From assembly GCA_023146255.1 (NCBI GenBank), contig JAGLCJ010000003.1, forward strand, positions 248,001 to 312,000: a stretch of DNA of 64,000 nt, written 5' to 3'. This document shows positions 1 to 8,713 of the stretch, piece by piece. Position 1 is the stretch's first letter. Each line of letters starts with the position of its first letter. Both the position numbers and the translations under genes were made by a program. Source of the DNA: Alcanivoracaceae bacterium. Its GTDB lineage: Bacteria; Pseudomonadota; Gammaproteobacteria; Pseudomonadales; Alcanivoracaceae. The notes below the pieces were generated by a model that was given only the letters and a program-made list of their open reading frames with translations, was not told where the DNA came from and made no database searches.

Positions 1-462
1 CAAGCGCTGCTGCCGTTCAAACAGCAGCTAATGCAGGCGCTGCAGCGTGGGCTTGAGCAGGGCCCGGCTCAGGCGATTGATGTCTGCCGACTGCAGGCGC
101 CAGCCATTGCGGCGGCGGCCAGTGTTGATGGGGTGACTATTGGTCGTACCAGCTTCCGTCTGCGTAACCCCGGCAATGCGCCGAGCGTCTGGCAGCAGGT
201 CGGACTGCGCCACTATCAGCAAAGTGAAGATCGCGAGCCAATGTTGATCGATCTGGAAAATGGTCAGATGGGTTACATGGAGCCGATTGTCACAGCGCCG
301 ATGTGTCTGGCCTGTCATGGCAGCGAGCTGTCGGTTGAGGTGAAGGATGCGCTGGCAAAACATTACCCGGCGGATCAGGCCACGGGCTTTGCTGCCGGCG
401 ACCTGCGCGGGATTTTCTGGGTCAGCCTGCCGGTCACGGATCAGGTTGTGCCGAGTCCATGA
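1..462 (+). CDS. DUF3365 (Tll0287-like) haem-binding protein, 3' part
   Basis: The reading frame is open from the first base, so the N-terminus lies outside the window; about 153 residues are visible. Near the C-terminal third there is one c-type haem motif, CLACH, after a segment that reads MEPIVTAPM. This layout and the nearby DLRGIFWVSLPV segment fit the DUF3365/Tll0287-like domain, a PAS-like haem domain usually exported to the periplasm, where haem is attached covalently. The ligand, partner and exact role cannot be told from this piece. The last 29 bases overlap the 3' end of the lipoprotein gene on the other strand. The family call rests on the CxxCH motif plus the flanking pattern; function is unknown. 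Confidence 0.75.
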   Translation, partial: QALLPFKQQLMQALQRGLEQGPAQAIDVCRLQAPAIAAAASVDGVTIGRTSFRLRNPGNAPSVWQQVGLRHYQQSEDREPMLIDLENGQMGYMEPIVTAPMCLACHGSELSVEVKDALAKHYPADQATGFAAGDLRGIFWVSLPVTDQVVPSP

Positions 463-856
463 CAAGGGTGCAACGGCGTGTGGTCCGTTCATCAACGTAG
501 CCACCACTTTCTATTGTCGCCAGACCTTTGTGGTCACTCCAGGCGGTTGCGCCCACTGCCCGGACAGTGAGTGCCGGACCGAGGTTGTCGGTGAACAGGG
601 TATCCTGCTGCCACTCACGGTCCACCACATCGTTTTCGGTGAATCCCAGTTCCATTGCCCGGCGTAAAGCCATGGAGCAGACTTTATCTTCCGATGCGGG
701 TCGCCAGGTTTCGTAGGTGACTCTCATTTTTCCTGCGTCATCCTGCTTTTCGTAATAGCCTTGAGGCTCGACGCCATTGTGGGCCTGGTACTTGGCGCAG
801 GCGCCCAGAAAAAACATCGTCATGGCTAATGCTGTCAGGGAGAAAGTCCGATCCAT
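434..856 (-). CDS. Small predicted lipoprotein, unknown function
   Basis: The product is 140 residues. The N-terminus is a lipoprotein signal: MDR, a hydrophobic stretch, then the lipobox LGAC, so Cys20 should be lipidated and the mature protein anchored in the envelope. The mature part is polar with two further cysteines (CSM and CTL) that could form a disulfide. I do not recognise a family. It is convergent with the DUF3365 gene and overlaps its 3' end by 29 bases. The upstream gap to the next minus-strand gene is short (38 bases to its stop), so it could be read from the same transcript as the CNNM-like gene. The signal sequence is direct evidence that the gene is real. Confidence 0.7.
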   Translation of the reverse strand: MDRTFSLTALAMTMFFLGACAKYQAHNGVEPQGYYEKQDDAGKMRVTYETWRPASEDKVCSMALRRAMELGFTENDVVDREWQQDTLFTDNLGPALTVRAVGATAWSDHKGLATIESGGYVDERTTRRCTLVMDSAQPDP

Positions 857-894
857 TCCTGATGTGATCCCTGTTTATTAATATGAAACGGTGA

Positions 895-2169
895 TCAGTT
901 CGCTGTGTCGACCATGCTGATATGTCGCGCGCGCACCGCCTTCACCATGTTGTCCTTGACCTGCAGAATTTCCAGCAGGTAGTCGCCAATACGCAGCGAG
1001 GTGTTGTTGTCGGGAATATCTTCCAGATGCTCGAGGATAAGGCCATTAAGGGTTTTTGGCCCGTCGGTGGGTAGTTCCCAGCGCAGCGCCTTGTTGATGT
1101 CACGCAGGTGTGCAGTGCCGTCAATTACCAGACTGCCATCATCCTGAGGATGAATCTCGTTGCTTGTCGCAGCCAGATCCGTGGTGAACTCGCCAACAAT
1201 TTCCTCAAGTATGTCCTCCAGCGTGATCAGGCCGAGCACGTCGCCGTATTCATCAACCACTACGCCGATACGACGTTTCACATTCTGGAAATTGATCAGC
1301 TGCTGATGCAGGGGCGTGCCCTCCGGCACATAGTAGGGCTCAACCGCGTACTGAATGATTTCTGATTTGTTGATCTCGCCGCGAAGCAATAGTCTGGTCA
1401 TCTTGCGCAGATGCAAAATGCCGACCATGTTGCCCGGGTCGCCCCGATATACAGGTAGCCGGGTATGCTGCGAGCTGCGCAGGGTCTCGATGATCTCGTT
1501 GATGTCTTCCTCGATATCGATTCCGACCATTTCATTGCGCGGAATCATGATGTCTTCGACGGTGGCCTTTTCCAGATCAAGAATGCTCAGCAGCATGCGC
1601 TGGTGGGTTTCGGGAATCAGGCTGCCGGCTTCGTTAACGACGGAGCGAAGTTCGTCAGCGGACAGGTGATCGCTATGCGGTTTCTCCGTGTTGACGCCGA
1701 GGATGCGCAGCAGGCCATTGCCGATGCCGTTAACAAACCAGATCAGCGGCGTAAACAGTCCATGCAGGGGTCTCAGCACCAGACTGGCCGGGAAGGCGAT
1801 TTTTTCCGGTCTGAGAGCAGCGTAGGTCTTTGGCGTAACTTCGGCAAAAATCAGCATGACGATGGTAATGAATACCGGAGCCAGCGCGGTGCCGAGCTCG
1901 CCAAACCAGTACAGGCCAAGCAGGGTGGCCAGCGTGGCAGCAGCATTGTTGACGAAATTGTTACCGATCAGGATCACGCCAAGCAGGCGATCCGGCCGTT
2001 TCAGCATTTTTTCCACCCGCAACGCGGCGCGATGCCCCTGACGGGCGAGGTGGCGCAGCTTGTAGCGGTTCAGCGCCACCATGCCGGTTTCGCTGCCGGA
2101 GAAAAAAGCGGAGAGCAGGATCAGTACAAAGATGGCGCCGAGCAATAACGCCGGATAGGAGCTGTCCAA
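895..2169 (-). CDS. CNNM/CorB-like (HlyC/CorC family) membrane protein
   Basis: The 424-residue product has the three-part architecture of the YfjD/CorB family. An N-terminal DUF21/CNNM transmembrane domain (about residues 1-180) begins with the typical FFSGSETGM segment. It is followed by a pair of CBS domains (about 200-330, including MIPRNEMVGID and VVDEYGDVLGLITLEDILEE), then a C-terminal CorC_HlyC domain (about 340-415). Family members act in the inner membrane and are linked to magnesium or cobalt export or resistance; the ion here is not shown. It lies just downstream of, and on the same strand as, the YpjD-like gene with about 70 bases between, an arrangement common next to ffh in related bacteria. 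Confidence 0.9.
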   Translation of the reverse strand: MDSSYPALLLGAIFVLILLSAFFSGSETGMVALNRYKLRHLARQGHRAALRVEKMLKRPDRLLGVILIGNNFVNNAAATLATLLGLYWFGELGTALAPVFITIVMLIFAEVTPKTYAALRPEKIAFPASLVLRPLHGLFTPLIWFVNGIGNGLLRILGVNTEKPHSDHLSADELRSVVNEAGSLIPETHQRMLLSILDLEKATVEDIMIPRNEMVGIDIEEDINEIIETLRSSQHTRLPVYRGDPGNMVGILHLRKMTRLLLRGEINKSEIIQYAVEPYYVPEGTPLHQQLINFQNVKRRIGVVVDEYGDVLGLITLEDILEEIVGEFTTDLAATSNEIHPQDDGSLVIDGTAHLRDINKALRWELPTDGPKTLNGLILEHLEDIPDNNTSLRIGDYLLEILQVKDNMVKAVRARHISMVDTAN

Positions 2170-2241
2170 GAAAAATGCCTGTGGCTTGCGGTCCGGCTAT
2201 TCTCACGACTGCCTTTTCAGGCTGTCAAGGGAAACGGCGGT

Positions 2242-3045
2242 TTAACCGCGCTTGAGAATGATTTCCAGCACCAGCTGGGAGCCGAAAAATCCGAGCAGCA
2301 GCAGGGCAAAGGCAATCACGGTCAGGCGTACGGCAGTGACACCTCGCCAGCCAAGCAGGTGATGTCCTGCCAGCAGGCCGACAAACAGCACGGCGCTGAT
2401 CAGGGTGAATACCGTCTTGTGCGCGACTTTCTGCGCAAACAGGTCCTCGACAAACATGAAGCCTGCACCAATGGCGACCAGCAGCAGAATGACGCCGGCC
2501 CAGAGCAGCTCAAACAGCATCGCTTCCATCACCTGAATCGGCGGGAACAGGCGCATGACACCGCGGATATGGCCCTGCTTGAGCTGGTAGTGCTGCAGCA
2601 ACACCAGAATGCCGTGGCAGGTGGCGATGGCGAGCACGGCGAAGGCAAGAATGGCTGACAGCACATGCAGGCCGAGGCCGTGTTCCAGCGGGTGTGGTTG
2701 GTAACCGGTCTGGATAAACAGTGCCGCCGGAATAATGACGGCATTGAACGGGAATACCATCAGGCTGACCCACTCGAGCCGGCGGTACAGGTTCGACAGA
2801 ATGACAATAGCCGCGCCGGTGGCGCCGATCAGCGAGGCCACCGGGAACAGGCCCAGACGAACACCACTATCGACCACAATAACGTGCCAGAGGGCACAGG
2901 CATGGAACAGCAATGCCAGTGTGCCCAAGCCGAGAAAACTCAGCCGCTGCGGCGTGCCGCTACTGCGCAGCTGTCGCGCCGCCAGCAGGCTGGCGATCAG
3001 ATACAGGGTGGTGGCGACCAGACCGGTCCAGATTGCGGTTGTCAT
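2242..3045 (-). CDS. ypjD: YpjD/CcsA-like inner-membrane protein
   Basis: The product is 267 residues and almost entirely hydrophobic, with about eight membrane segments. It contains conserved histidines in membrane segments (HACALWHV; HVLSAILAFAVLAIATCHG), as in the cytochrome c assembly CcsA/YpjD family. CcsA proteins handle haem for cytochrome c assembly; YpjD itself has no settled function. I place the start at the second ATG (MTTAIW), because that gives the usual YpjD N-terminus and the longer form adds only ten unlikely residues. It is divergent from ffh with about 140 bases between, the arrangement seen in many gammaproteobacteria. Confidence 0.85.
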   Translation of the reverse strand: MTTAIWTGLVATTLYLIASLLAARQLRSSGTPQRLSFLGLGTLALLFHACALWHVIVVDSGVRLGLFPVASLIGATGAAIVILSNLYRRLEWVSLMVFPFNAVIIPAALFIQTGYQPHPLEHGLGLHVLSAILAFAVLAIATCHGILVLLQHYQLKQGHIRGVMRLFPPIQVMEAMLFELLWAGVILLLVAIGAGFMFVEDLFAQKVAHKTVFTLISAVLFVGLLAGHHLLGWRGVTAVRLTVIAFALLLLGFFGSQLVLEIILKRG

Positions 3046-3130
3046 CGGGGTCCTCGAACAGGCGCCCGCCAACGGGGCACCACAGCGGGCCTGAGTGTGT
3101 CACAGGGTTGCCACTATTTGAAGGCGCGGC

Positions 3131-3160
3131 ATGACGCCGGTGCGGCCGCGTGGCTATAAT
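3131..3160 (+). promoter_or_regulatory. Predicted sigma70 promoter of ffh
   Basis: There is a perfect -10 hexamer TATAAT at 3155-3160, with ATGACG (4 of 6 matches to the -35 consensus) at 3131-3136 and 18 bases between. Transcription would start near 3167, about 20 bases before the ffh ATG, with a GGAGGA ribosome site in that leader. Prediction from sequence only. Confidence 0.5.
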
Positions 3161-3186
3161 CGCCGGCCTACTGGAGGAAGCATCCG

Positions 3187-4581
3187 ATGTTCGAGAATCT
3201 CACCGAGCGCCTTGGCGAATCCCTGCGTGGCCTGACCGGCCAGAGTCAGCTGACCGAGGACAATATCCGCGACACCCTGCGCGAGGTGCGTAAAGCCCTG
3301 CTCGAGGCGGACGTGGCGCTGCCGGTGGTCAAGGATTTCACCGAGCAGGTCAAGGAAAAGGCGCTTGGCGCCGAGGTGCTGAAAAGCCTGAATCCGGGTC
3401 AGGCGTTCGTCAAAATCGTCAACGACGAAATGATTCATGTGATGGGCGACAGCAATGTCGGCCTGAATCTGGCGGTCAAGCCGCCGGCGGTGATCCTGAT
3501 GGCCGGCCTGCAGGGGGCCGGTAAGACCACCTCGGTGGGCAAGCTGGCGCGGTTTTTGAAAGAGCGGGAAAAGAAGAAGGTCATGGTGGTGTCCGCCGAC
3601 GTTTACCGTCCGGCGGCGATTGATCAGCTGGGCACGGTGGCGAAAGAGGTCGGCGCCGAGTTCTTCCCCTCCAGTACCGATCAGGACCCGGTGGCCATCG
3701 TCAACGGCGCGCTGGATGAAGCCCGTCGCCGCTATATGGACGTGCTGATCGTCGATACCGCCGGTCGTCTGGCCATCGATGAAGACATGATGGCCGAGAT
3801 CAAGCGCCTGCACAGCGCCATCAATCCGGCCGAGACCCTGTTCGTGGTCGACGCCATGACCGGCCAGGATGCGGCCAATACCGCCAAGGCATTCGGCGAG
3901 GCGCTACCACTGACCGGTGTGATCCTGACCAAGACTGACGGCGACTCCCGTGGTGGCGCTGCGCTGTCGGTCCGTGCCATCACCGGCAAGCCGATCAAGT
4001 TTATCGGTAGCGGGGAAAAATCCGACGCGCTGGAGCTGTTCCACCCGGAGCGTATTGCTTCACGGATCCTCGGTATGGGCGACGTGCTGTCGCTGGTCGA
4101 GGAAGCCGAGCGCAAGCTCGATAAGGCCAAGGCCGAGAAATTTGCCAAGAAGTTCAAGAAAGGCAAGGCCATGGACTTCGAGGACATGAAGGACCAGTTC
4201 CAGCAAATGCGGAATCTGGGCGGCATGACCTCGCTGCTCGACAAGCTGCCCGGTCTCGGTCAGGTCGCACAGATGACCCAGGACCAGAAAGCGATGAAGC
4301 AGCTCAAGCATATGGAAGCGCTGATTGACTCCATGACTCCGGGCGAACGCCGTGACCCGGAGATGATCAAGGGCTCGCGCAAGCGTCGTATCGCCCAGGG
4401 CGCCGGGCTGGATATTCCGGACCTGAATCGGCTGCTCAAGCAGCAGAAGATGATGGCCAAGATGATGAAGAAGATGCGCACTCAGGGCGGCATGAAACAG
4501 ATGATGCGGGGTATGCAGGGCATGTTCGGCGGTGGTGGTCCGGGCGGCGGCATGCCCCCGGGTGGCTTCCCGGGAATGTAA
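3187..4581 (+). CDS. ffh: Signal recognition particle GTPase Ffh (SRP54)
   Basis: At 464 residues this is close to the usual Ffh length. The N domain (about 1-95) is followed by the GTPase G domain with GLQGAGKTT (P-loop), DTAGRL, and TKTDGDSRGGA. A methionine-rich M domain (about 300 to the end, ending in a GGG/Met-rich tail) binds 4.5S RNA and signal sequences. With FtsY it targets nascent inner-membrane proteins to the translocon from the cytoplasm. The start is supported by a strong GGAGGA site about 9 bases upstream and a -10 box at 3155. It sits head-to-head with ypjD and upstream of rpsP, the standard order. Confidence 0.98.
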   Translation: MFENLTERLGESLRGLTGQSQLTEDNIRDTLREVRKALLEADVALPVVKDFTEQVKEKALGAEVLKSLNPGQAFVKIVNDEMIHVMGDSNVGLNLAVKPPAVILMAGLQGAGKTTSVGKLARFLKEREKKKVMVVSADVYRPAAIDQLGTVAKEVGAEFFPSSTDQDPVAIVNGALDEARRRYMDVLIVDTAGRLAIDEDMMAEIKRLHSAINPAETLFVVDAMTGQDAANTAKAFGEALPLTGVILTKTDGDSRGGAALSVRAITGKPIKFIGSGEKSDALELFHPERIASRILGMGDVLSLVEEAERKLDKAKAEKFAKKFKKGKAMDFEDMKDQFQQMRNLGGMTSLLDKLPGLGQVAQMTQDQKAMKQLKHMEALIDSMTPGERRDPEMIKGSRKRRIAQGAGLDIPDLNRLLKQQKMMAKMMKKMRTQGGMKQMMRGMQGMFGGGGPGGGMPPGGFPGM

Positions 4582-4597
4582 TTGGGTGAAATACCCC

Positions 4598-4626
4598 TTT
4601 AACTTGCTGTCCGAACTGGCTAGAAT
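4598..4626 (+). promoter_or_regulatory. Predicted promoter of the rpsP operon
   Basis: TAGAAT at 4621-4626 fits a -10 box (5 of 6). TTTAAC lies 17 bases upstream and is a weak -35. The predicted start would leave a leader of about 100 bases before rpsP, unusually long for this genome's compact spacing. The leader could allow autoregulation, but I see no clear stem-loop that proves it. Confidence 0.4.
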
Positions 4627-4734
4627 CTGCGCCCTTCGCAGTCTGTCAGTGTGAAAACGGGCAGATTTTCAGGCGGATACGATGGTCCACAGGTCGTGGG
4701 CCGGGAAACCGGATTGAACTAAGGTGCTGAAACA

Positions 4735-4986
4735 ATGGTAGTTATTCGTCTCTCCCGCGGCGGTTCCAAGAAGCGTCCGTTCTACAGTGTGATCGTGACC
4801 GACAGCCGCAACTCCCGTGATGGCCGCTTTATCGAGCGCGTCGGCTTCTTCAACCCGATCGCCCGTGGCGGTGAAGTCCGTCTGCAGATCAATGCCGAGC
4901 GCGTTGATCACTGGGTGGCTCAGGGTGCCCAGCTGTCCGATCGTGTCAAAGGTCTGGTCAAGGAGTCCCGCAAGCAGAGCGCCTGA
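4735..4986 (+). CDS. rpsP: 30S ribosomal protein S16
   Basis: This is an 83-residue protein with the full S16 signature from the first residues (MVVIRLSRGGSKKRPFY), including the conserved RDGRFIERVGFFNP segment. S16 is an early-assembling small-subunit protein that contacts 16S rRNA helices in the 5' and central domains. Its last base overlaps the first base of rimM (shared A of TGATGG), so translation of the two is probably coupled. It heads the rpsP-rimM-trmD-rplS operon, which has the same order in nearly all gammaproteobacteria. Confidence 0.98.
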   Translation: MVVIRLSRGGSKKRPFYSVIVTDSRNSRDGRFIERVGFFNPIARGGEVRLQINAERVDHWVAQGAQLSDRVKGLVKESRKQSA

Positions 4987-5516
4987 TGGCCACTGCGACG
5001 GAACTTCTGCTGGTGGGCCGCGTTGGCGCGGCCCACGGAATCAAGGGCTGGGTCAAGGTCAAGTCGTTTACTGACCCGGTCGAGAACATCCTCGACTATC
5101 TGCCGTGGACATTGCGCGGCGCCGATGGCGAGAAAACGGTCAAGGTGACCGCCAGCCGCATGCAGGGCAAAAGCCTGGTGGTGCAGCTGGACGGAGAAAC
5201 CGACCGGACCCGTGCCGAGGCGCTGTTTTGCGGCCGGGACATTCTGGTGCCGGCAGACGCCTTGCCGGTTCTGGAGGAAGATGATTTTTACTGGCGTGAC
5301 CTGATCGGGTTGCGGGTTCGTCATCAGGACGGCCGTGATCTGGGCAAAGTCAGCAGTCTGATGGAAACCGGCTCCAACGATGTGTTGGTGGTACGTGGAG
5401 ACGGCGACAGTATCGACACTCGCGAGCGGCTGATTCCCTGGCTGCCTGATGATGTGGTGCTGAACGTGGATACCGCCGCCGGTGTGATTACGGTGGACTG
5501 GGACACGGAGTTTTAA
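4986..5516 (+). CDS. rimM: 16S rRNA processing/30S maturation factor RimM
   Basis: The product is 176 residues. The N-terminal RimM barrel contains LLVGRVGAAHGIKGWVKV, and the C-terminal PRC-barrel contains DDFYWRDLIGLRV and ERLIPWLPDDVV. RimM binds S19 and helps mature the 3' head domain of 16S rRNA in the cytoplasm. It overlaps rpsP by one base and ends one base before the trmD start, so it is embedded in the operon. Length and motifs are normal for the family. Confidence 0.97.
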   Translation: MATATELLLVGRVGAAHGIKGWVKVKSFTDPVENILDYLPWTLRGADGEKTVKVTASRMQGKSLVVQLDGETDRTRAEALFCGRDILVPADALPVLEEDDFYWRDLIGLRVRHQDGRDLGKVSSLMETGSNDVLVVRGDGDSIDTRERLIPWLPDDVVLNVDTAAGVITVDWDTEF

Positions 5517-5517
5517 C

Positions 5518-6333
5518 GTGACCTTGCAGAAAGTGCCCCTGCAGGTTGCAGTGGTGACATTGTTTCCGGGAATGCTTGAAGCAATCACCGGTTACGGCAT
5601 TACCCGGCGGGCGGTGGAAAACAGCCTGCTGGCGGTGGAAGCGGTGAATCCGAGGGATTTCACCACTGACAAACACCGCACCGTGGACGATCGCCCGTTT
5701 GGTGGCGGCCCGGGAATGCTGATGAAGGTAGAGCCGCTGGCAAAGGCCATTGCCCACGCCCGCGACAAACTGCCCGAGGCAAAAGTGATTTACCTGTCGC
5801 CGACCGGCCGCAAGCTGGATCAGGCGAAAGTGGAACAACTCGCAGCGCAGCCGCAACTGATTCTGGTGGCGGGGCGTTACGAGGGAATCGATGAGCGACT
5901 GATCGATACCGTCATTGATGAGCAGATTTCCATCGGTGACTTTGTATTGAGTGGTGGAGAACTTCCCGCCATGACGCTGATCGACGCGGTGGCTCGCTGT
6001 ATTCCCGGTGTACTGGGAGACGAAGCCTCCGCCGAGCAGGACTCGTTCAGCGGTGATAACCGCAACCTGCTCGACTGCCCGCACTACACCCGACCGGAGG
6101 TGTTTGCAGGGCAGGCGGTGCCGGCAGTCTTGATGAGCGGGCACCACGAGGACATTCGGCGCTGGCGGCTGAAACAGTCGCTGGGGCGAACGGCAACATT
6201 ACGGCCTGATCTGCTGGAGGCGCGGCGACGCGACCAGGGGTTGAGCCGGGAAGAAGAGAAACTGCTGGCGGAATACCTTCAGGAACTGAAGCACCGCGAG
6301 TTTGACCAGCAACAAGACAGCGAAATTGAGTAA
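5518..6333 (+). CDS. trmD: tRNA (guanine37-N1)-methyltransferase TrmD
   Basis: The product is 271 residues and begins at GTG, directly after the rimM stop. SPOUT-fold knot motifs are visible: GGGPGML, LVAGRYEGIDERL, LSGGELPA, and LLDCPHYTRP. TrmD uses S-adenosylmethionine to make m1G37 in tRNAs that read codons starting with C (Pro, Leu, Arg), preventing +1 frameshifts. Three or so extra residues (GDN region) appear before the LLDCPHYTRP segment compared with the E. coli sequence as I recall it. The GTG start is chosen because the next ATG lies deep inside the conserved fold. Confidence 0.97.
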   Translation: MTLQKVPLQVAVVTLFPGMLEAITGYGITRRAVENSLLAVEAVNPRDFTTDKHRTVDDRPFGGGPGMLMKVEPLAKAIAHARDKLPEAKVIYLSPTGRKLDQAKVEQLAAQPQLILVAGRYEGIDERLIDTVIDEQISIGDFVLSGGELPAMTLIDAVARCIPGVLGDEASAEQDSFSGDNRNLLDCPHYTRPEVFAGQAVPAVLMSGHHEDIRRWRLKQSLGRTATLRPDLLEARRRDQGLSREEEKLLAEYLQELKHREFDQQQDSEIE

Positions 6334-6348
6334 CAGGAGCAAGCAGTC

Positions 6349-6714
6349 ATGAGCGGCAAGAAAACTCTGGTTCAGGAAGTTGAGCAGGCGCAGCTGAAGA
6401 GCGAAGTGCCGGCGTTTGCTCCGGGCGACACCGTGACCGTACAGGTCAAGGTGAAAGAAGGTACCCGCGAGCGTCTGCAGGCGTTTCAGGGTGTGGTCAT
6501 CGCGCTGAAAAGCCGCGGCCTGAACTCTTCCTTCACGGTGCGCAAGATTTCCCACGGCGTTGGTGTGGAGCGTGTGTTCCAGACCCACAGCCCGGTAGTC
6601 GACAGCATCAAGGTTGACCGTCGCGGCGATGTGCGTCGCGCCAAGCTGTACTTCCTGCGTGATCGCGCCGGCAAGTCGGCTCGCATCAAGGAAAAAGTAC
6701 GCAGCGCCAACTGA
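6349..6714 (+). CDS. rplS: 50S ribosomal protein L19
   Basis: The product is 121 residues with the L19 pattern: FAPGDTVTVQVKVKEG, ERLQAFQGVVIA, FTVRKISHGVGVERVF, and the basic RRAKLYFLRDRAGKSARIKE region. L19 lies at the interface of the large and small subunits. An AGGAG site precedes the ATG. It is the last gene of the rpsP operon, followed within 20 bases by a strong hairpin terminator. Confidence 0.98.
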   Translation: MSGKKTLVQEVEQAQLKSEVPAFAPGDTVTVQVKVKEGTRERLQAFQGVVIALKSRGLNSSFTVRKISHGVGVERVFQTHSPVVDSIKVDRRGDVRRAKLYFLRDRAGKSARIKEKVRSAN

Positions 6715-6731
6715 TCGGCTGCTGTTGCTAA

Positions 6732-6765
6732 CGAAAACGGCCACCTCGGGTGGCCGTTTTCGTTT
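6732..6765. terminator. Bidirectional rho-independent terminator
   Basis: A 14-bp perfect stem (CGAAAACGGCCACC / GGTGGCCGTTTTCG, loop TCG) lies between rplS and the convergent fabY gene. The A-run on one side and T-rich stretch on the other suit termination from both directions. Confidence 0.9.
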
Positions 6766-6786
6766 GTCTTTTTCCGGCTCTCCCGA

Positions 6787-8616
6787 TCAGAGAAACTCGC
6801 TGAAGCCGGGGTCGTCGCTGAACTCGACGGCCAGAGCCCGGTCCGGCAATCGAATCCGGCTGGCGCTGATGTCCAGATCCTCGCCACTGAGCACGCCTTC
6901 GCCAAACTGGTATATCGGTCTGGCTTCCCCGGTTAAGGTTTTCTGCTCGTAATCGGCCACGGCGGCCAGTGTCTGTTCGCGTCGTTTCTGCCAGCTGCGA
7001 ATCGTGCGCTCTCCGTGTTTGCGTTGCAGCAGCGCCGTGCTGTGCTGTGGTGACAACACCAGCGCGGTGGCATTGTTGCCGCCAAATCCCTTCGAGTTGA
7101 GAAACGCTGCCGCCGGCTGGTCCAGCTGTCGATGTGACAGGGCGAAGTCCAGATGCTGGCGGTGGACATCAGTGGCAATCGCGTCTGTGCTGGTAATGCC
7201 GGGCAGCCAGCCGCTGGCGAAGGTGCCCAGTGCGGCCATCAGCTGATCGCCGGAAGCGCTCGCCAGAGAGTGGCCGAGATAGCACTTCACCGCATTGACC
7301 GGCCACTGCGGAATGGCAAAGGCGCTGGCAATACGATCCAGTACGTCGGATTCGGTTACCCGGTTTTGCGGCGTGCTGGTGCCGTGGGCGGAAACAAAAC
7401 TGTGCTGTTGCAGGGCCTGCTCGCCGAGCAGTTGTCGCGCCAGTGCAGCGGCACGGCCCAGTGTCAGGTAGTTGCCGACGCCGGGCGCGGAAATCGATTT
7501 TTTGGTGCCGTCGGCGTGCACGAACACGTCCGGTACCGCGCCGAGAATGTCGGCGCCCAGCTCCAGTGCCAGCGCGTCATCCATCAGCAGAAAAAACTGC
7601 GCTGACTCGGCCAGGGTAAAGCCGCAGTTCTCACCGAACGGTCGCACCGCCCGGCGCCAGTTCGCTGTTTCGGCGCCGGCATCCAGTTTGCGCAGATCCT
7701 CGTCCTCTGCCAGCGCGCCCATGGCGCGATAACCCTCGAACACTTCCGGCACCAGCGGTGCTTCGGCGGCGCCCACCAGCGCCACCCGGGCGCGGCCGGA
7801 ACGGATATCGTGGACGCCCAGAGACAGGTTGTAGAGAAAGCTGGCGCAGGCACCGAGCATGCCACCGGTACGGCCGACGCTGCCGAGCACATAGGCATTG
7901 ATAAAGTCCGCCGGCATTTCGCCAAGGCCCAGCGGGCATTGTTTCGAGGTAATCCGTTTGCCCTGATGCGGATACTTGAGCATGCCGCCCAGACCATTGT
8001 CGTCGAGCTGGCTCATGGCGCCGGAGGCGTACACGGCAATCTTGTCGGGCGCGACTTTTTCGCTGATCTGTTGCCACGGAATACCGGCCATGCCCAGACA
8101 ATCGGAAGCGCCGAAGATGCTCATCTGCAGCGCCCGGGGATGGTTGCGTGACGGATACCAGGCCGCCGGGTCAAAGCCGCCGGGCAGCTGGCCGGCGGCC
8201 TGCACCCGGGCTTGCTCGGTGGCCGGCAGCATCAACTGTCCGGCCGGGATGGTCAGCTCGCTGCGGCTGCGATCAAGCGGTCTGATCTGCCAGCCCGGCG
8301 GCAGCGGGGAGGGCAGATCCAGATTGCGCACCGTGACGGTCATGGTGCTGCCATAGCTGGCGGCAACATTCAGCGGTACCCGGCTGCTGTCGAACAGGTT
8401 GCCCTCAAGACGGCGCACCAGCGTGGCGGCCAGCAGCGCATCAGGCTCGTCACGGCCGCACAGTGCCGCCAGCGAGCGCAGCGTGGATTGACGCTGCTGC
8501 TGATTGAGTACATCGATGATCAGTCTCTGGAAGCCATGGTGGCAGGCGCTGCGGCCGGCGGGGCTGATGCCGCCGAGGGCGGTGATAACGGGCAAGACGG
8601 ACAAGAGTGGCTCCAT
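6787..8616 (-). CDS. fabY: Beta-ketoacyl-ACP synthase, FabY-like
   Basis: This 609-residue protein has a thiolase/ketoacyl-synthase fold much longer than FabB or FabF. The active-site Cys is in GACASFLYN, with the two expected histidines in SAHGTSTPQNRV and NAVKCYLGHSLAS. Length, the roughly 200-residue N-terminal extension and the motif set match the FabY family, which in Pseudomonas aeruginosa starts fatty acid synthesis by condensing acetyl-CoA with malonyl-ACP in place of FabH. I chose the ATG giving MEPLLSVLPV. A GTG six codons upstream is possible, and neither has a clear ribosome site. It could instead be a secondary KAS; the family identity is firmer than the exact step. Confidence 0.85.
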   Translation of the reverse strand: MEPLLSVLPVITALGGISPAGRSACHHGFQRLIIDVLNQQQRQSTLRSLAALCGRDEPDALLAATLVRRLEGNLFDSSRVPLNVAASYGSTMTVTVRNLDLPSPLPPGWQIRPLDRSRSELTIPAGQLMLPATEQARVQAAGQLPGGFDPAAWYPSRNHPRALQMSIFGASDCLGMAGIPWQQISEKVAPDKIAVYASGAMSQLDDNGLGGMLKYPHQGKRITSKQCPLGLGEMPADFINAYVLGSVGRTGGMLGACASFLYNLSLGVHDIRSGRARVALVGAAEAPLVPEVFEGYRAMGALAEDEDLRKLDAGAETANWRRAVRPFGENCGFTLAESAQFFLLMDDALALELGADILGAVPDVFVHADGTKKSISAPGVGNYLTLGRAAALARQLLGEQALQQHSFVSAHGTSTPQNRVTESDVLDRIASAFAIPQWPVNAVKCYLGHSLASASGDQLMAALGTFASGWLPGITSTDAIATDVHRQHLDFALSHRQLDQPAAAFLNSKGFGGNNATALVLSPQHSTALLQRKHGERTIRSWQKRREQTLAAVADYEQKTLTGEARPIYQFGEGVLSGEDLDISASRIRLPDRALAVEFSDDPGFSEFL

Positions 8617-8713
8617 GTGTGACTGGAAGGTCACGAATGGTAGCGATCCCGGCGCGTCATCACATTAACCGCAGGCGACACGGGCCCCGGGAAGTTGCAA
8701 CCAAATATGAAGC

